Shown piece after piece: positions 28,442 to 38,564 of a stretch of DNA of 46,866 nt. How positions within the stretch are numbered: the first letter of the stretch is position 1; every line of letters starts with the position of its first letter. The translations under genes and the position numbers were made by a program. The stretch comes from Desulfuromonadales bacterium (GTDB lineage: Bacteria > Desulfobacterota > Desulfuromonadia > Desulfuromonadales > BM103): the NCBI GenBank assembly GCA_023701265.1, contig JAMPXI010000006.1, forward strand, positions 1 through 46,866, given 5' to 3'. The notes under the pieces are model-generated. The model searched no databases. It was not told where the DNA came from and worked only from the letters and a program-made list of their open reading frames with translations.

Positions 28442-29377
28442 ATGAAAATACTGATAGCGGAAGACGACTCGCTGCTCCGATCCCTCCTCGAGGAGCAGTT
28501 GACGGCGTGGGGATACGATGTCGTTGCCTCCCGGGATGGCGGTGAGGCCTGGCAGATCCTCCAATCCAAGGATGCACCAAAGCTCGCCATCCTGGACTGG
28601 ATGATGCCGGAGATGGACGGAGTATCGATTTGCCACAAGGTCAGAGCAGAGTTGCCAGAACCCTACACCTACATCATCCTCCTGACCGCCCAGCAGCGGG
28701 ACGAGGATCTCATCGCGGGGATGGAGGCCGGGGCCGACGATTACATCAGCAAACCGTTCAAGCACAATGAATTGAAGGTAAGGCTCCGGGCGGGGCGACG
28801 GATCATCGAACTTCAGAACGAACTGCTTGCGGCCAGGGAGATCCTCCGGCAAAAGGCCAGCCACGATGCACTCACCCGCGCATGGAACCATGAGGAGATC
28901 CTGCGCATCCTGCACCAGGAACTGGCCAGAGCGGAGCGAGAGGGAGAATACGTCGGTGTGATCATGGCCGACCTGGACCATTTCAAACAGGTCAACGACA
29001 CTTACGGCCACATGGCGGGAGACGCCGTGCTCCACGCGGTTGCCCAGCGGATGCAATCTTTAATTCGCCCCTACGACTATGTCGGCCGTTACGGCGGCGA
29101 GGAGTTTATGGTAGTCCTCCCCGAATGCTGCCAAGAGTGTGCCTCTGCCTTTGCGGAACGCATCCGTCAGAGCGTGTGCGGACAGTGCGTGGATACTTCG
29201 GAGGGGCAGATACCGATCACCATGAGTCTGGGGGTTGCCGCGAGCGACAGGGTGGGGGGATGGAATGCGCAGGATCTCGTCAAAGCGGCGGACACGTCCC
29301 TTTATCAGGCCAAGAAGAACGGGCGCAACCGGGTGGAGGTGGCGGTCTCGACAGCGGTTCTGGCTCCGAATGATTAA
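28442..29377 (+). CDS. REC-GGDEF response regulator (diguanylate cyclase)
   Basis: ILIAEDDSLLRSLL..LDWMMPEMDG..KPFKHNEL; GRYGGEEFMVVLPE with RPYD I-site 5 residues upstream. Confidence 0.95.
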   Translation: MKILIAEDDSLLRSLLEEQLTAWGYDVVASRDGGEAWQILQSKDAPKLAILDWMMPEMDGVSICHKVRAELPEPYTYIILLTAQQRDEDLIAGMEAGADDYISKPFKHNELKVRLRAGRRIIELQNELLAAREILRQKASHDALTRAWNHEEILRILHQELARAEREGEYVGVIMADLDHFKQVNDTYGHMAGDAVLHAVAQRMQSLIRPYDYVGRYGGEEFMVVLPECCQECASAFAERIRQSVCGQCVDTSEGQIPITMSLGVAASDRVGGWNAQDLVKAADTSLYQAKKNGRNRVEVAVSTAVLAPND

Positions 29378-29478
29378 TTATGGTCCCGAGCGGATAGGGA
29401 GGGGGTCGTCGCAGTTGTTGTGTCACGAAATCGGTTTGGATCTGCAATCCTGTCTGTGGCAATTCGCAAAACCCCTGA

Positions 29479-31341
29479 TCATGGAGACGGTTTCCGATGC
29501 GGTCGCCGTTGGGCCATCCGCGGTGCCCGAGGCGCCGTTTTGGTATGGCCCCCGCACAGTTCGGCGACGAGAGCCTCTCGTCCGGCCAGTTTGAGCGCCA
29601 CGCGCACGTCGTCCCGGCTCTCCGGCAGGTGCCAGAGGAGCAGGGCCTTTTGCAGGCGCCGTTCCTTGGCTGAGCGCGGCACATAAACTTCCTCGCCATT
29701 GAACGGGTCGCGACCGGTATGCCAGATACAGGTGGCGAGGCTCCCCGGCGTGGGGGTAAACTCCTGGACCTGCTCGACCCGCAGGTTGTGGCGTTTGAGG
29801 AAGAGGGCGACTTCGATCATGTCGGCAAGGGTGCACCCCGGATGGCCGCTGATGAAGTAGGGGATGACCGCCTGGCGCCGTCCCAGCGTCCGGTTCTGTT
29901 CGCGGAAGGCGTCGAGAAACTGCTCGAAGAGCTTTGGTCCCGGCTTGCGCATGACTCTCGCGACTGCGGGGCTGACCGTTTCCGGGGCAACCTTGAGCAG
30001 TCCGCCGACGTGATGCTCCAGCAGGTCGGCGAAGTAGTCGGGCTGGTGCTTCAATAGATCGAAACGCACCCCGGAAGCGACGAACAGATGCTTGACCGCT
30101 GGATGGGCGCGCAAGTCGCGGAGCAGGCGCACTGCGCGCCGGTCGGCGGTCACGAGCCGCGGGCAGATCTCCGGGTAGAGGCAGCTTGGCCTTCGACAGG
30201 CGGCCTGGGCCGTCGGGTCGCCGCAGCCGAGGCCGTACATGTTGGCAGTCGGTCCGCCGAGGTCGCTGACCGTGCCGCGAAACTCCGGATGGCGGGTCAG
30301 TTGATCGACCTCGGCGCGAATCGAGTCCGGCGAGCGCGACTGGATGGTCTTCCCCTGGTGATGGGTAATGGCACAGAAGGCGCAACCGCCGAAGCAGCCG
30401 CGATGACCGGTAACGGAAAACTTGATCTGCGCGTAGGCCGGGATCAGCTCGGTATAGGACGGGTGGGGGAGTTTGCGGAACGGCAGGGCGTAGATGCGGT
30501 CGAGCTCCGCTTCGCTCAAGGGGAGGGCTGGCGGGTTGACCACCACCCAGCGCTCGCCATGCTGTTGCGCGAGTTGCCTGGCGTTGAACGGGCTGGTCTC
30601 AAGGGCAGCGAGTCGGAAGGCGGTATTGTAAGCCGCATGGTCGGCGGCCACTGCCTCGAAGGGGGGAAGGACGACGGCTCCGGCCGGCGCTTCCCTGGCG
30701 AGGATCGCCGTGCCGCGCACATCGTCGATGTCACCGATTGTTTCGCCATCCGCCAGTCGCCGCGCGACTTCCAGCAGGGCATTCTCCGCCATGCCGAAAA
30801 GGAGCAGGTCGGCCTTGCTGTCGACCAGCACCGAGCGTCGTACCCGGTCGTCCCAGTAATCGTAGTGCGCCAACCGGCGCAGGCTCGCCTCGATCCCACC
30901 GATAAGCGTCGGCAGCCCCTTGAACGCCCCCTTGATGGCAGCGGTGTAGGCGATGGTCGCCCGATCGGGGCGGGCCCCGGCGCGGCCGCCGGGGGTGTAG
31001 GCATCGTCATTGCGTACCTTCTTCGCCGCGGTGTAGCGGTTGACCATCGAATCCATCGCCCCGGCGGCGATGGCGGCGCACAGGCGTGGCCGCCCCATGG
31101 CGCGCAGAGCTTCGGGGTTGCGCCAGTCGGGTTGGGCGAGGATGCCGACCCGGTAACCCTCGGCTTCGAGCAGGCGGGCGAGCAGGGGGGTGCCGAAGGC
31201 CGGGTGGTCGACGTAGGCGTCGCCGCTGATGAACAGGACGTCGAGTTCCTCCCAGCCACGGGCCAGCATCTCCGCCCGGTTGGTGGGGAGAAACGGGGCG
31301 GCAACAGGTGGGTTGCGCTTCCGGTCAGACCCCATGGGCAC
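29479..31341 (-). CDS. ygiQ: YgiQ family radical SAM protein
   Basis: [61 protein letters not shown] radical-SAM cluster. Confidence 0.95.
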   Translation of the reverse strand: MPMGSDRKRNPPVAAPFLPTNRAEMLARGWEELDVLFISGDAYVDHPAFGTPLLARLLEAEGYRVGILAQPDWRNPEALRAMGRPRLCAAIAAGAMDSMVNRYTAAKKVRNDDAYTPGGRAGARPDRATIAYTAAIKGAFKGLPTLIGGIEASLRRLAHYDYWDDRVRRSVLVDSKADLLLFGMAENALLEVARRLADGETIGDIDDVRGTAILAREAPAGAVVLPPFEAVAADHAAYNTAFRLAALETSPFNARQLAQQHGERWVVVNPPALPLSEAELDRIYALPFRKLPHPSYTELIPAYAQIKFSVTGHRGCFGGCAFCAITHHQGKTIQSRSPDSIRAEVDQLTRHPEFRGTVSDLGGPTANMYGLGCGDPTAQAACRRPSCLYPEICPRLVTADRRAVRLLRDLRAHPAVKHLFVASGVRFDLLKHQPDYFADLLEHHVGGLLKVAPETVSPAVARVMRKPGPKLFEQFLDAFREQNRTLGRRQAVIPYFISGHPGCTLADMIEVALFLKRHNLRVEQVQEFTPTPGSLATCIWHTGRDPFNGEEVYVPRSAKERRLQKALLLWHLPESRDDVRVALKLAGREALVAELCGGHTKTAPRAPRMAQRRPHRKPSP

Positions 31342-31939
31342 CCTTGATCAGCTTGAAAATGGCTTCGGCCATACGCCGGTAGCCGGCGGCATTGGGATGG
31401 ATGTTGTCGCTCTTGAAATCGCGGTCGCCGAGCAGGTCGCTGACGATCTCTTCCTCATAGGGGATGGCAAAACGCCTGGCCATCTCTCCATAAAAATCAG
31501 GGGGGCTGAGGATCAGCCCGAATTCCGGGACGCCGACCAGGACGACGTCGGCGCCGGTTGCCCTGATCTGCTCGATCATTGCCGCGAGGTTGGCGGCAGT
31601 CCGGGCACGGTCGAGGCGTTGCAGGAAATCGTTGCCGCCGTGGCAGAGGATCACCAGGTTGGGGCGGTATTGCTCCAGGAGTTGCGGCAGGCGACTCAGT
31701 CCCGCGGCGGAAATTTCACCGGGCACGCCGGCATTGATCACCGTGCGGCCGAGCAGCCCGGCAAGGACCTCCGGGTACGCCTCCCCCGGCGCGGCGCCGT
31801 TGCCGTGGGTCAGGCTGTCGCCGAAAGCCAGCACCACCGCGTTTGCCGGCAGGGGGGCGATTTTCGGGGTTTTATCGCAGGCGGTCGTGAGCAGGGCAAG
31901 CAGGAGCCAGATCAGGGTCGCGACGATAGGCAGGTGCAT
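31325..31939 (-). CDS. GDSL/SGNH arylesterase (TesA-like), predicted lipoprotein
   Basis: Lipobox-like [43 protein letters not shown]. Confidence 0.88.
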   Translation of the reverse strand: MHLPIVATLIWLLLALLTTACDKTPKIAPLPANAVVLAFGDSLTHGNGAAPGEAYPEVLAGLLGRTVINAGVPGEISAAGLSRLPQLLEQYRPNLVILCHGGNDFLQRLDRARTAANLAAMIEQIRATGADVVLVGVPEFGLILSPPDFYGEMARRFAIPYEEEIVSDLLGDRDFKSDNIHPNAAGYRRMAEAIFKLIKGAHGV

Positions 31940-31989
31940 AGGATTTTCCGGGGGCGAAGAGGATGTCTGCATCGTATCACATCTGCCGG

Positions 31990-32994
31990 TCACAGGTTCT
32001 GGAGGATCTCTCTACAGAGTGCTTCCAGGGTAAAGGCTTCGCGTTCGGAAGAGAAGCGTCCCGGGTCGGGGTGCGACAGGCTTGCGGCCAATGCCGGGTC
32101 GTTTTGAAGCCGGCGGATGGCGGTGCGAAACCCGCTGCCATCGCGGTAGAGCAGGCCGTTGACGCCATCCGTGACCACGGCGGCATTGCCGGGGATGTCG
32201 TGGGCTACGATCGGCCGGCCGAGCGCCGTCGCCTCGACCAGGGCGTTGGGCAGCCCCTCGCTGAAGGAATTGCTGATGATCACGTCGGCCCGGCGCATGG
32301 CGTCCGGCATGGCGTCCGGCGGCACGATGCCGAGATAGGTTGCCCACGGCCGAATTTCGATGGCTTCAAACAGCCGGCGCCCGTAGTCGTGGTCGAGGAC
32401 CGGGCCGCAGAAGGCCATGCGCAGGGGCTGGCCTTCTGCGATCAGCGGTGCGCACATCCCGAGCAGTTCCACCTGGCCTTTCACCGGGCGGATGCCGGCC
32501 GGGCACAAGCAGAACAGTTCTCCGGGGGTCGCTGCCAGTCGTTCCCACAGCGGAAAGGGGGTGTTGCCTAAAGTGATGCCGGGAGGAAGGTAGTGAACCC
32601 TGGCGGCCAGCAGTGGTTGGTCCCGTTGCAGTGCCGCAACCGTCAGGGGATTCTGCGAGAGGATCGCCGCGGCATGCTGCAGGATCGTTGCGATGACCGG
32701 GGCCTGGGCCGGGTCGGTCATGCCGGCGTTGACATCGGTGCCGGTCAGCAGAACCGCGTAGGGGCGCGGCGAACCCATGTCCAGCCAGGGGCGGCCGCTG
32801 CGCCAGGCGTGCAGCAGCAGCACCAGCTCCGGCGCGGCCGCAGTCACCGCCGCACGCAGCTTTTCCGGATCGTCGCCTGCCGCACAAATCGATGCATCAT
32901 GGCCGCGTGCTGCCAACCCATGTTGCAGTCGAGTGGCGGTCACCCAGTTGCCGGTCGCCCGGTCCTGGTCGGGGACGACGATCAGCAGGCGCAT
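31990..32994 (-). CDS. Glycosyltransferase (GT4-like)
   Basis: RADVIISNSFSEGLPNALVEATALGRPIVAHDIPGNAAVVTDGVNGLLY. Confidence 0.88.
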   Translation of the reverse strand: MRLLIVVPDQDRATGNWVTATRLQHGLAARGHDASICAAGDDPEKLRAAVTAAAPELVLLLHAWRSGRPWLDMGSPRPYAVLLTGTDVNAGMTDPAQAPVIATILQHAAAILSQNPLTVAALQRDQPLLAARVHYLPPGITLGNTPFPLWERLAATPGELFCLCPAGIRPVKGQVELLGMCAPLIAEGQPLRMAFCGPVLDHDYGRRLFEAIEIRPWATYLGIVPPDAMPDAMRRADVIISNSFSEGLPNALVEATALGRPIVAHDIPGNAAVVTDGVNGLLYRDGSGFRTAIRRLQNDPALAASLSHPDPGRFSSEREAFTLEALCREILQNL

Positions 32995-33812
32995 GCGCAG
33001 GCTCCGAAGCTGGTCAGTTCGATCTGGCGTTCGGCAATCAGCTGGCGGATGGCCGGGGCGGTCAATGCCTGCAATTCGGTCTCCCGCTCCAACCCGCCGA
33101 ACGGGTCGCCGGCATCGCTATAGCCGGGATGGGTCATCATCTCCCAGGTGCCGGCAGGGATGCTTGTCAGGGTGGCGGCGAGGGTGGCTTCGTTCAGCTG
33201 GTTCAGCAGCGGCATCCCCCACAGGCCGTCAGGAGTCCACAACTTTCTGGCATGCAGCGTTTGTCGGGTGTCGGGAGCAAGCCGCCGGTAAAGAGCGAGT
33301 TCCTCGGCCAGATTTTGAGCCGCAAAAGGGATGGTTGCTTCTGCCGGCTGCGGCAGGCGCAGGGCGCGAATGCCGCTGTTCTCGGCCACTTCGGCGATGA
33401 TGCCGGTCAACGCCGGAAAGAGCAGGCAATGCTGGTGCGTATCGAGGTGGTCGGGGGTGATCCCGGCCGCGCGCACGTGCTCGATCTGGGCCAGCAGTTC
33501 CCGGCGGACACCTTCCCGGTTCAGCTGTCCGGTGAGAAGAAGTCTGCGCAGCGCGACTTTGCCGGGGAAATTGCCAGCGGTATCGGTCAGCCCGGCTATG
33601 ACGCCGGTCAGGGCGTGCCCTTCCGAGAGATTGAGATGCACCCCTGCCGGCAACTGGCAGGCCAGCGCCTCGCGAGCAGCAAGGTCAAAGCCGGGGCCGT
33701 TGGCGAGCAGGGAGGCGCTGGTGACAATGCCGTTGGTGAAGGCTGCCAGTATGCCGCGATCGCGCGGTACGCCGCTGCCGAGATCGTCGGCGTTGACAAT
33801 CAGTCGAATCAT
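32982..33812 (-). CDS. ChbG/YdjC (HpnK-like) family carbohydrate deacetylase
   Basis: LIVNADDLGSGVPRDRGILAAFTNGIVTSASLLAN; GVHLNLSEG; DHLDTHQHCLLFPAL. Confidence 0.9.
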   Translation of the reverse strand: MIRLIVNADDLGSGVPRDRGILAAFTNGIVTSASLLANGPGFDLAAREALACQLPAGVHLNLSEGHALTGVIAGLTDTAGNFPGKVALRRLLLTGQLNREGVRRELLAQIEHVRAAGITPDHLDTHQHCLLFPALTGIIAEVAENSGIRALRLPQPAEATIPFAAQNLAEELALYRRLAPDTRQTLHARKLWTPDGLWGMPLLNQLNEATLAATLTSIPAGTWEMMTHPGYSDAGDPFGGLERETELQALTAPAIRQLIAERQIELTSFGACACAC

Positions 33813-33836
33813 GGCGGCATTGTAGCCGCAAATGCC

Positions 33837-34091
33837 TTAATAACGCACCTTCATCTTGTCGAGGGTGCGGTGAATATCTTCAAGGCTGTACCCGACCTTT
33901 TCGCAGCACATCTCCGACCAGGTCTGGTATTCCTCGACATACTTCAGCAAGGTAGCGACCAGTTCCTCCCGGTCGGCGAACTCGGCCGGATTTTCAGCCA
34001 CCTTCAGCAGCAGGGGGGTGATGAAATCGGGAAGTTCTCCCTCGGCATTCTGCTTGCGCACGGCCAGACCCAACCGTTCGAAAACGTCCAT
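33837..34091 (-). CDS. Hypothetical 84 aa protein
   Basis: MDVFERLGLAVRKQNAEGELPDFITPLLLKVAENPAEFADREELVATLLKYVEEYQTWSEMCCEKVGYSLEDIHRTLDKMKVRY; start chosen at MDVF. Confidence 0.55.
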   Translation of the reverse strand: MDVFERLGLAVRKQNAEGELPDFITPLLLKVAENPAEFADREELVATLLKYVEEYQTWSEMCCEKVGYSLEDIHRTLDKMKVRY

Positions 34092-34132
34092 GGCAATAGC
34101 CCTTGAAGATGAACGCCTGCCAGCTGTCAGGA

Positions 34133-34366
34133 TCACTCCCAGTTCAGGGCGGCCACGTCCAGAACGCCCTCGTCGCTGGTGGCGAGCTGGTCGCGTTGGA
34201 GTCGGTCCGCAAGACTGACCCCCGGCTGCCCGAGCAGCAGCATCCCCAGCAGAAACGGCATGGCCCGGTAGGCCAGATACAGATTGCAGTCCGGACAATA
34301 TTCATAATTCCGGTTCTGCAGCGGCTCGCCACAATGGTGACAGCGCAAGTGGATGACGTTCGCCAT
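34133..34366 (-). CDS. Small zinc-ribbon hypothetical protein
   Basis: CHHCGEPLQNRNYEYCPDCNLYLAYR; two CxxC pairs. Confidence 0.55.
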   Translation of the reverse strand: MANVIHLRCHHCGEPLQNRNYEYCPDCNLYLAYRAMPFLLGMLLLGQPGVSLADRLQRDQLATSDEGVLDVAALNWE

Positions 34367-34568
34367 GACGAATCCTTTCCTCGCTCATGGCCTCCTGTCT
34401 TCCCGTATTTCATCGAAAGACTTCACTATTACTATATCGCAATTTTATAGTCAGGGGAGTCTCGGGAAACAATTATTCCTGGCCAATGTTTCTTGATCGG
34501 CATCAATGGCGGTGCGGCCTCCGACCTGTTAAGGTGATATCAATAGAGCGATGGAAAGGAGACTGACA

Positions 34569-34901
34569 ATGACAACCGCAGACGACAACCTGATCGGGCG
34601 GGCCCTGGCGCTTGCCGAACTGGTGCAGTATCAGCCTGGATCGGTGGTGAGCCGCACCCTGATCGACAAGCAGATCGGCACCCTGACCCTGTTTGCCTTT
34701 GATGATGGCCAGGGGCTCTCGGAACATACGGCACCCTACGATGCCTTCGTGCAGATTGTCGACGGATCCGCCGACATCACCATCGCCGGCGAAGACCACC
34801 GGGTGACTGCCGGGCAGATGATCATCATGCCGGCCAACAGACCTCATGCCCTGCGGGCCGTGGGGCGGTTCAAAATGCTGCTGGTGATGATCCGGGCGTG
34901 A
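34569..34901 (+). CDS. Cupin domain protein
   Basis: GQGLSEHTAPYDAFVQIVDGSADITIAGEDHRVTAGQMIIMPANRPHAL. Confidence 0.88.
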   Translation: MTTADDNLIGRALALAELVQYQPGSVVSRTLIDKQIGTLTLFAFDDGQGLSEHTAPYDAFVQIVDGSADITIAGEDHRVTAGQMIIMPANRPHALRAVGRFKMLLVMIRA

Positions 34902-34926
34902 CGGGCTGGCGAAAGCTGTTGGAAAA

Positions 34927-34954
34927 CATCATGGCGGGCCCCCTCGCCATGATG
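34927..34954. other. Perfect 10-bp inverted repeat downstream of the cupin gene
   Basis: CATCATGGCG ggccccct CGCCATGATG; no clear T-tract. Confidence 0.5.
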
Positions 34955-35066
34955 GCACACCTGTCGTGTTGGCGAGACCGTTGACGAAACCATCGCTCCC
35001 GCCTAAAATCCGCATATTCAATGTGTCGGGATAATGAAATCCCGAGTTGTTATTTTTGGAGGGAAT

Positions 35067-35324
35067 ATGCCTGAAATCTGCCGCTTTCTTGGCATCGTCA
35101 TTTTCATGGTTTATGATGATCATAACCCGGCGCACTTTCACGCGGTTTACGGCAGTTACGAAATCGCCGTGGAAATCGATGGCGGGATCGTCACCGGCCG
35201 GTTTCCCCGGCGGGCGCTGACAGCTGTCCTTGAGTGGCATCTCCTGCATCGGGACGAGTTGTTGGAAGACTGGGAACTGGCGCGTCGGCATGAACCGTTG
35301 AATTCGATTGCGCCGCTGGAGTGA
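35067..35324 (+). CDS. DUF4160 domain protein
   Basis: MPEICRFLGIVIFMVYDDHNPAHFHAVYGSYEIAVEIDGGIVTGRFPRRALTAVLEWHLLHRDELLEDWELARRHE. Confidence 0.88.
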   Translation: MPEICRFLGIVIFMVYDDHNPAHFHAVYGSYEIAVEIDGGIVTGRFPRRALTAVLEWHLLHRDELLEDWELARRHEPLNSIAPLE

Positions 35325-35575
35325 TGGTCATGCTGCATGTTGTCAAGGCCGAATATCGCGAGCAGTACAAGATCTGGCTCGAATTCAGCGACGGCACCAA
35401 AGGCGTCGCTGATCTCGAAGATCTGCTGTGGGGCCCGGTCTTTACCCCGTTGCGCGATCTCGACCGGTTCCGCAAATTCGAGGTATCGCCGCTGTTTCAC
35501 ACTCTGGTGTGGGACAACGGCGCCGACCTCGCCCCGGAAGCCCTCTACGAGCGCGCCGTGCGCAACGCGGCTTAG
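35321..35575 (+). CDS. DUF2442 domain protein
   Basis: VVKAEYREQYKIWLEFSDGTKGVADLEDLLWGPVFTPLRDLDRFRKFEVSPLFHTLVWDNGADLAPEALYE; overlaps the DUF4160 gene by 4 nt. Confidence 0.88.
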   Translation: MMVMLHVVKAEYREQYKIWLEFSDGTKGVADLEDLLWGPVFTPLRDLDRFRKFEVSPLFHTLVWDNGADLAPEALYERAVRNAA

Positions 35576-35653
35576 GCTGCTCACTTTTCGTCATCGTACC
35601 ACCCTTCGCTCCGTCTGGCGTCGATTCGTTTTTTCCGCTAAACTGCCGGCACC

Positions 35654-36484
35654 ATGAGTGACTTTGAGACGAAACTGCCACTCGGCAAGCCGACCAGTTA
35701 CCGTGACGAATACGATCCGGGGCTGCTCTGCCCCTTCCCGCGTGCCCCCAAGCGCAGCGAGCTCGGTCTGGCCGGAACGTTGCCCTTCGACGGGCTCGAC
35801 CTGTGGAACGCCTACGAACTCTCCTGGCTGACGCCCGGCGGCAAGCCGGTGGTCGCCATGGCCGAGTTCCGTTTCCCCTGTACCTCGTCGTTCCTGGTCG
35901 AGTCGAAGTCGTTCAAGCTCTACCTCAACTCCCTCAACCAGACCCGTTTCGCCGATTTCACCGAGGTTGCCGCCGTGCTCGAGCGCGACCTTTCATCCAC
36001 CTGCGGCGCCACGGCCGAGGTTACCCTCAAGCCGCTGGCTGCATGCACCGGGGAGGTCATCGCCGACCTTCCCGGCCGTTGTCTCGATGATCTCGACGTG
36101 GCCATCGATCGCTACGATTACGCTCCGGCGCTGCTCGACGGCGCGGCCGATGCCGCTCGGGTCGTCGAGGAGACGCTGCACAGCCACCTGCTCAAGAGCA
36201 ACTGCCTGGTCACCCGCCAGCCCGACTGGGCGAGCGTGCTGATCCGCTACCGTGGCCCGCGCATCGACCCCAAGGCGCTGCTGCGCTACCTGGTTTCCTA
36301 CCGGCAGCACAGCGAGTTTCACGAACAGTGCGTGGAGCGCATCTTCACCGACCTGCTGCGCCAATGCCGTCCTGAACAACTCACCGTCTACGCCCGCTAC
36401 ACCCGCCGCGGCGGCCTCGACATCAATCCCTTCCGCAGCAACTTCGAAAGCGAGCTTCCCAACTGGCGACTGGCCAGGCAGTAG
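35654..36484 (+). CDS. queF: NADPH-dependent 7-cyano-7-deazaguanine reductase (long QueF)
   Basis: LPLGKPTSYRDEYDPGLLCPFPR; FRFPCTSSFLVESKSFKLYLNSLNQTRF. Confidence 0.95.
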   Translation: MSDFETKLPLGKPTSYRDEYDPGLLCPFPRAPKRSELGLAGTLPFDGLDLWNAYELSWLTPGGKPVVAMAEFRFPCTSSFLVESKSFKLYLNSLNQTRFADFTEVAAVLERDLSSTCGATAEVTLKPLAACTGEVIADLPGRCLDDLDVAIDRYDYAPALLDGAADAARVVEETLHSHLLKSNCLVTRQPDWASVLIRYRGPRIDPKALLRYLVSYRQHSEFHEQCVERIFTDLLRQCRPEQLTVYARYTRRGGLDINPFRSNFESELPNWRLARQ

Positions 36485-36488
36485 CAAA

Positions 36489-36519
36489 ACGGCCACCCCG
36501 GAAGCGCCGGGATGGCCGT
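36489..36519. terminator. Hairpin between convergent queF and the DUF6448-like gene
   Basis: ACGGCCAccCCGGaagcgCCGGGaTGGCCGT; T-run on the minus-strand side. Confidence 0.6.
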
Positions 36520-36556
36520 GTCCTGCGCCGGGATCAACAGCCCGGCGGCGGTCGCA

Positions 36557-37240
36557 TCAATGCTGATGCCCGCCCGCCGCTTTTGCCTTGCCGTGATGCC
36601 CGCCCGCTGCTTCTGCTTCGCCGTGATGCCCGGCAGCCGCTTCCGCTTCGCCATGATGCGCTTTGGTGTGCACCGCGTTGACGATTCCTTCCACATAGTG
36701 GACGTAGGTCACATAGGCTGCCACGTAGTCACGCCCGGCTTCAACACTTTCCTGCGCATGCTTTTTGGTGGTCAGCGCATGCTGGAAGCGTTCGCGAATG
36801 CCGGCTTCGGCATGGCTGGCAATCGCCTTGGCCAGCTCGTCCACGTTCCCCTTCTCCAATGACAGGTCGGCCTTGGCGATCGGTGGTTCCACCGTGCCGG
36901 CCGGCTTCAAGCCGGTATAGGGCGCCCCTTCGCCGGCCCGGTGGACGCGCACCAGTGTTTCGAAAAAGTAGCTGTCTGCCAGGGCCTGCGCCTCGGGGTT
37001 GAGCTTGCGCACGTCTCGTACCTTGGCGAAGGCCGTTTTCAACTCCGGTTCATCGTCGGCCTGGACCCATTTGAGTACCGGGGTGATGTCCCCCTTGTCC
37101 AGGGCGACCCGCGCATCGGCCACCACCGGGCCGTCGAGAGTGTCGCAGTGTGCCAGGGCAGAAGCGGGGAGGGCCAGGAGCAGGAAGATGGCGGCGATGA
37201 TCGCCAGTTGTTTTCGGGTGCTTTGATGTTGTGCGTTCAT
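36557..37240 (-). CDS. DUF6448-like periplasmic protein with His-rich repeated tail
   Basis: Signal peptide ..LALPASALAHCDTLDGPVVADARVALDKGDITPVLKWV; C-term HHGEAEAAAGHHGEAEAAGGHHGKAKAAGGHQH. Confidence 0.8.
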   Translation of the reverse strand: MNAQHQSTRKQLAIIAAIFLLLALPASALAHCDTLDGPVVADARVALDKGDITPVLKWVQADDEPELKTAFAKVRDVRKLNPEAQALADSYFFETLVRVHRAGEGAPYTGLKPAGTVEPPIAKADLSLEKGNVDELAKAIASHAEAGIRERFQHALTTKKHAQESVEAGRDYVAAYVTYVHYVEGIVNAVHTKAHHGEAEAAAGHHGEAEAAGGHHGKAKAAGGHQH

Positions 37241-37310
37241 CGGAGGGTTCTCCTTAGCCGGTTGATGATCTTCGGCTCGTCTGGTTGTGGTTGATGCGAA
37301 AGTCAACCCG

Positions 37311-37787
37311 TCAGCCTTCGGGGAGGAAATGTTCCTCGAAGGTGTCTTCCAGTTGCTGCAGATGCCGGGTTTGTTCATCGCCGAGATGCGTGAAGATTTT
37401 TGCCATCGGCGCGCCGCTGCAGTGGCTGGCCATGTCGCGGTAGAATTTCAGGGCGTCCTGGGCCATCTGGATCGCATAGGCCAGCGCTTTGCGGGCGTCG
37501 GCATCGGCATCGATTTTGGTCTGGTCGCAGCAGCGCACCGACAGGTGCATGACCGAGACCGGCCCCGGCGACACCACCTCGCCCAGTCCCCCCTTGAGTG
37601 CTGCCTGTTCCAGTTTGTGCTTGTAGGCCAGTTTGGCAGTGGCCGCCTCCTGGAGGATCTCCCGGGCGGCCTGGTCCTTGACGACGCGCAGCGCCTGCAC
37701 GTAATTCTGGTAGATCGCGTTCTCCATCTCGATGCCGGCCATGCAGGCCGCTTCGAAGGTCAAGCAGACTTCGGACTGGTCGTTCAT
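37311..37787 (-). CDS. Ferritin-like/rubrerythrin-like helical protein
   Basis: ACMAGIEMENAIYQNYVQALRVVKDQAAREILQEAATAKLAYKHKLEQAALKG; ...HLGDEQTRHLQQLEDTFEEHF. Confidence 0.65.
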   Translation of the reverse strand: MNDQSEVCLTFEAACMAGIEMENAIYQNYVQALRVVKDQAAREILQEAATAKLAYKHKLEQAALKGGLGEVVSPGPVSVMHLSVRCCDQTKIDADADARKALAYAIQMAQDALKFYRDMASHCSGAPMAKIFTHLGDEQTRHLQQLEDTFEEHFLPEG

Positions 37788-37836
37788 GCCCTCTCCTTTC
37801 CCTGCCCTGAGTGGCAGCCGTTCACCCTCTGGTCGG

Positions 37837-38193
37837 TCAGGCTGTCATCTTACGCTCCAGATAATCCCGGAGCGCCACGGCGTTGTTGTGCTGATGGTTA
37901 CTGGCGGCAAAGACCAGCGTCACCGGGCCGTTGCCGATCTGGCTGATGAATTCATCAACCAATGCTTCCCGGGCCGCCAGTTCCTCGAAATAGCGGCGCC
38001 GAAACTCTTCCCAGCGTGCCGGATCGTGCCGGAACCACTGGCGGAGCTCATGGCTCGGCGCCAGTTCCTTGCGCCAGGCCGCGATCTGCAGCAGCTCCTT
38101 GCCGACCCCCCTTGGCCAGAGCCGGTCGATCAGGATGCGCAGCCCGTCGCCCGGCTCCGGTGCGGCATAGGCACTTTTCAGGTAGATCGTCAT
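37837..38193 (-). CDS. DUF488 family protein
   Basis: GDGLRILIDRLWPRGVGKELLQIAAWRKELAPSHELRQWFRHDPARWEEFRRRYFEEL. Confidence 0.92.
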   Translation of the reverse strand: MTIYLKSAYAAPEPGDGLRILIDRLWPRGVGKELLQIAAWRKELAPSHELRQWFRHDPARWEEFRRRYFEELAAREALVDEFISQIGNGPVTLVFAASNHQHNNAVALRDYLERKMTA

Positions 38194-38205
38194 GAGTCCC
38201 GAAGC

Positions 38206-38538
38206 TTATTTCTTGTGGCACTCCGCACAGGTCATTGGGCCCTTGCCGTTTCTCTGGTGACAGTCGCGGCAATAGGCATGGGCCGTGTCCTTGTCCCAGG
38301 CGATCTTGCCCGGGTTGACCTCGCTGTGACAGGTGTTGCAGTGAAATCGTTTCGCATGAGAAAGATGGGACAGGGTAATCCGTCCCTCGCTGGTGTCGAG
38401 AATGATGGTGTCCGGAACCGTTTTGCTCATTTCCGCCACATTGTTCGATGCCGGTTTGGAGGGGGGCTGTTCCGGAGACCCGCAAGCGCACACCGACATG
38501 GTCACGATAACGACCGTCAACCAGAAAATGTTTCGCAT
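38206..38538 (-). CDS. Triheme cytochrome c (c7/c3-like) predicted lipoprotein
   Basis: Three CxxCH motifs: CNTCH, CRDCH, CAECH; N-terminal hydrophobic segment with Cys (MSVCAC). Confidence 0.85.
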   Translation of the reverse strand: MRNIFWLTVVIVTMSVCACGSPEQPPSKPASNNVAEMSKTVPDTIILDTSEGRITLSHLSHAKRFHCNTCHSEVNPGKIAWDKDTAHAYCRDCHQRNGKGPMTCAECHKK

Positions 38539-38564
38539 CCTCCACCTCCTCACTCGGGGGTTAG

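Noticed and set aside
27752-29056. 434 aa minus-strand ORF over aarF and the REC-GGDEF gene
   Set aside because: Spans antisense of two clear genes; not protein-like.
30088-31347. 419 aa plus-strand ORF antisense to ygiQ
   Set aside because: Shadow ORF; the sense strand has the radical-SAM motif and family features.
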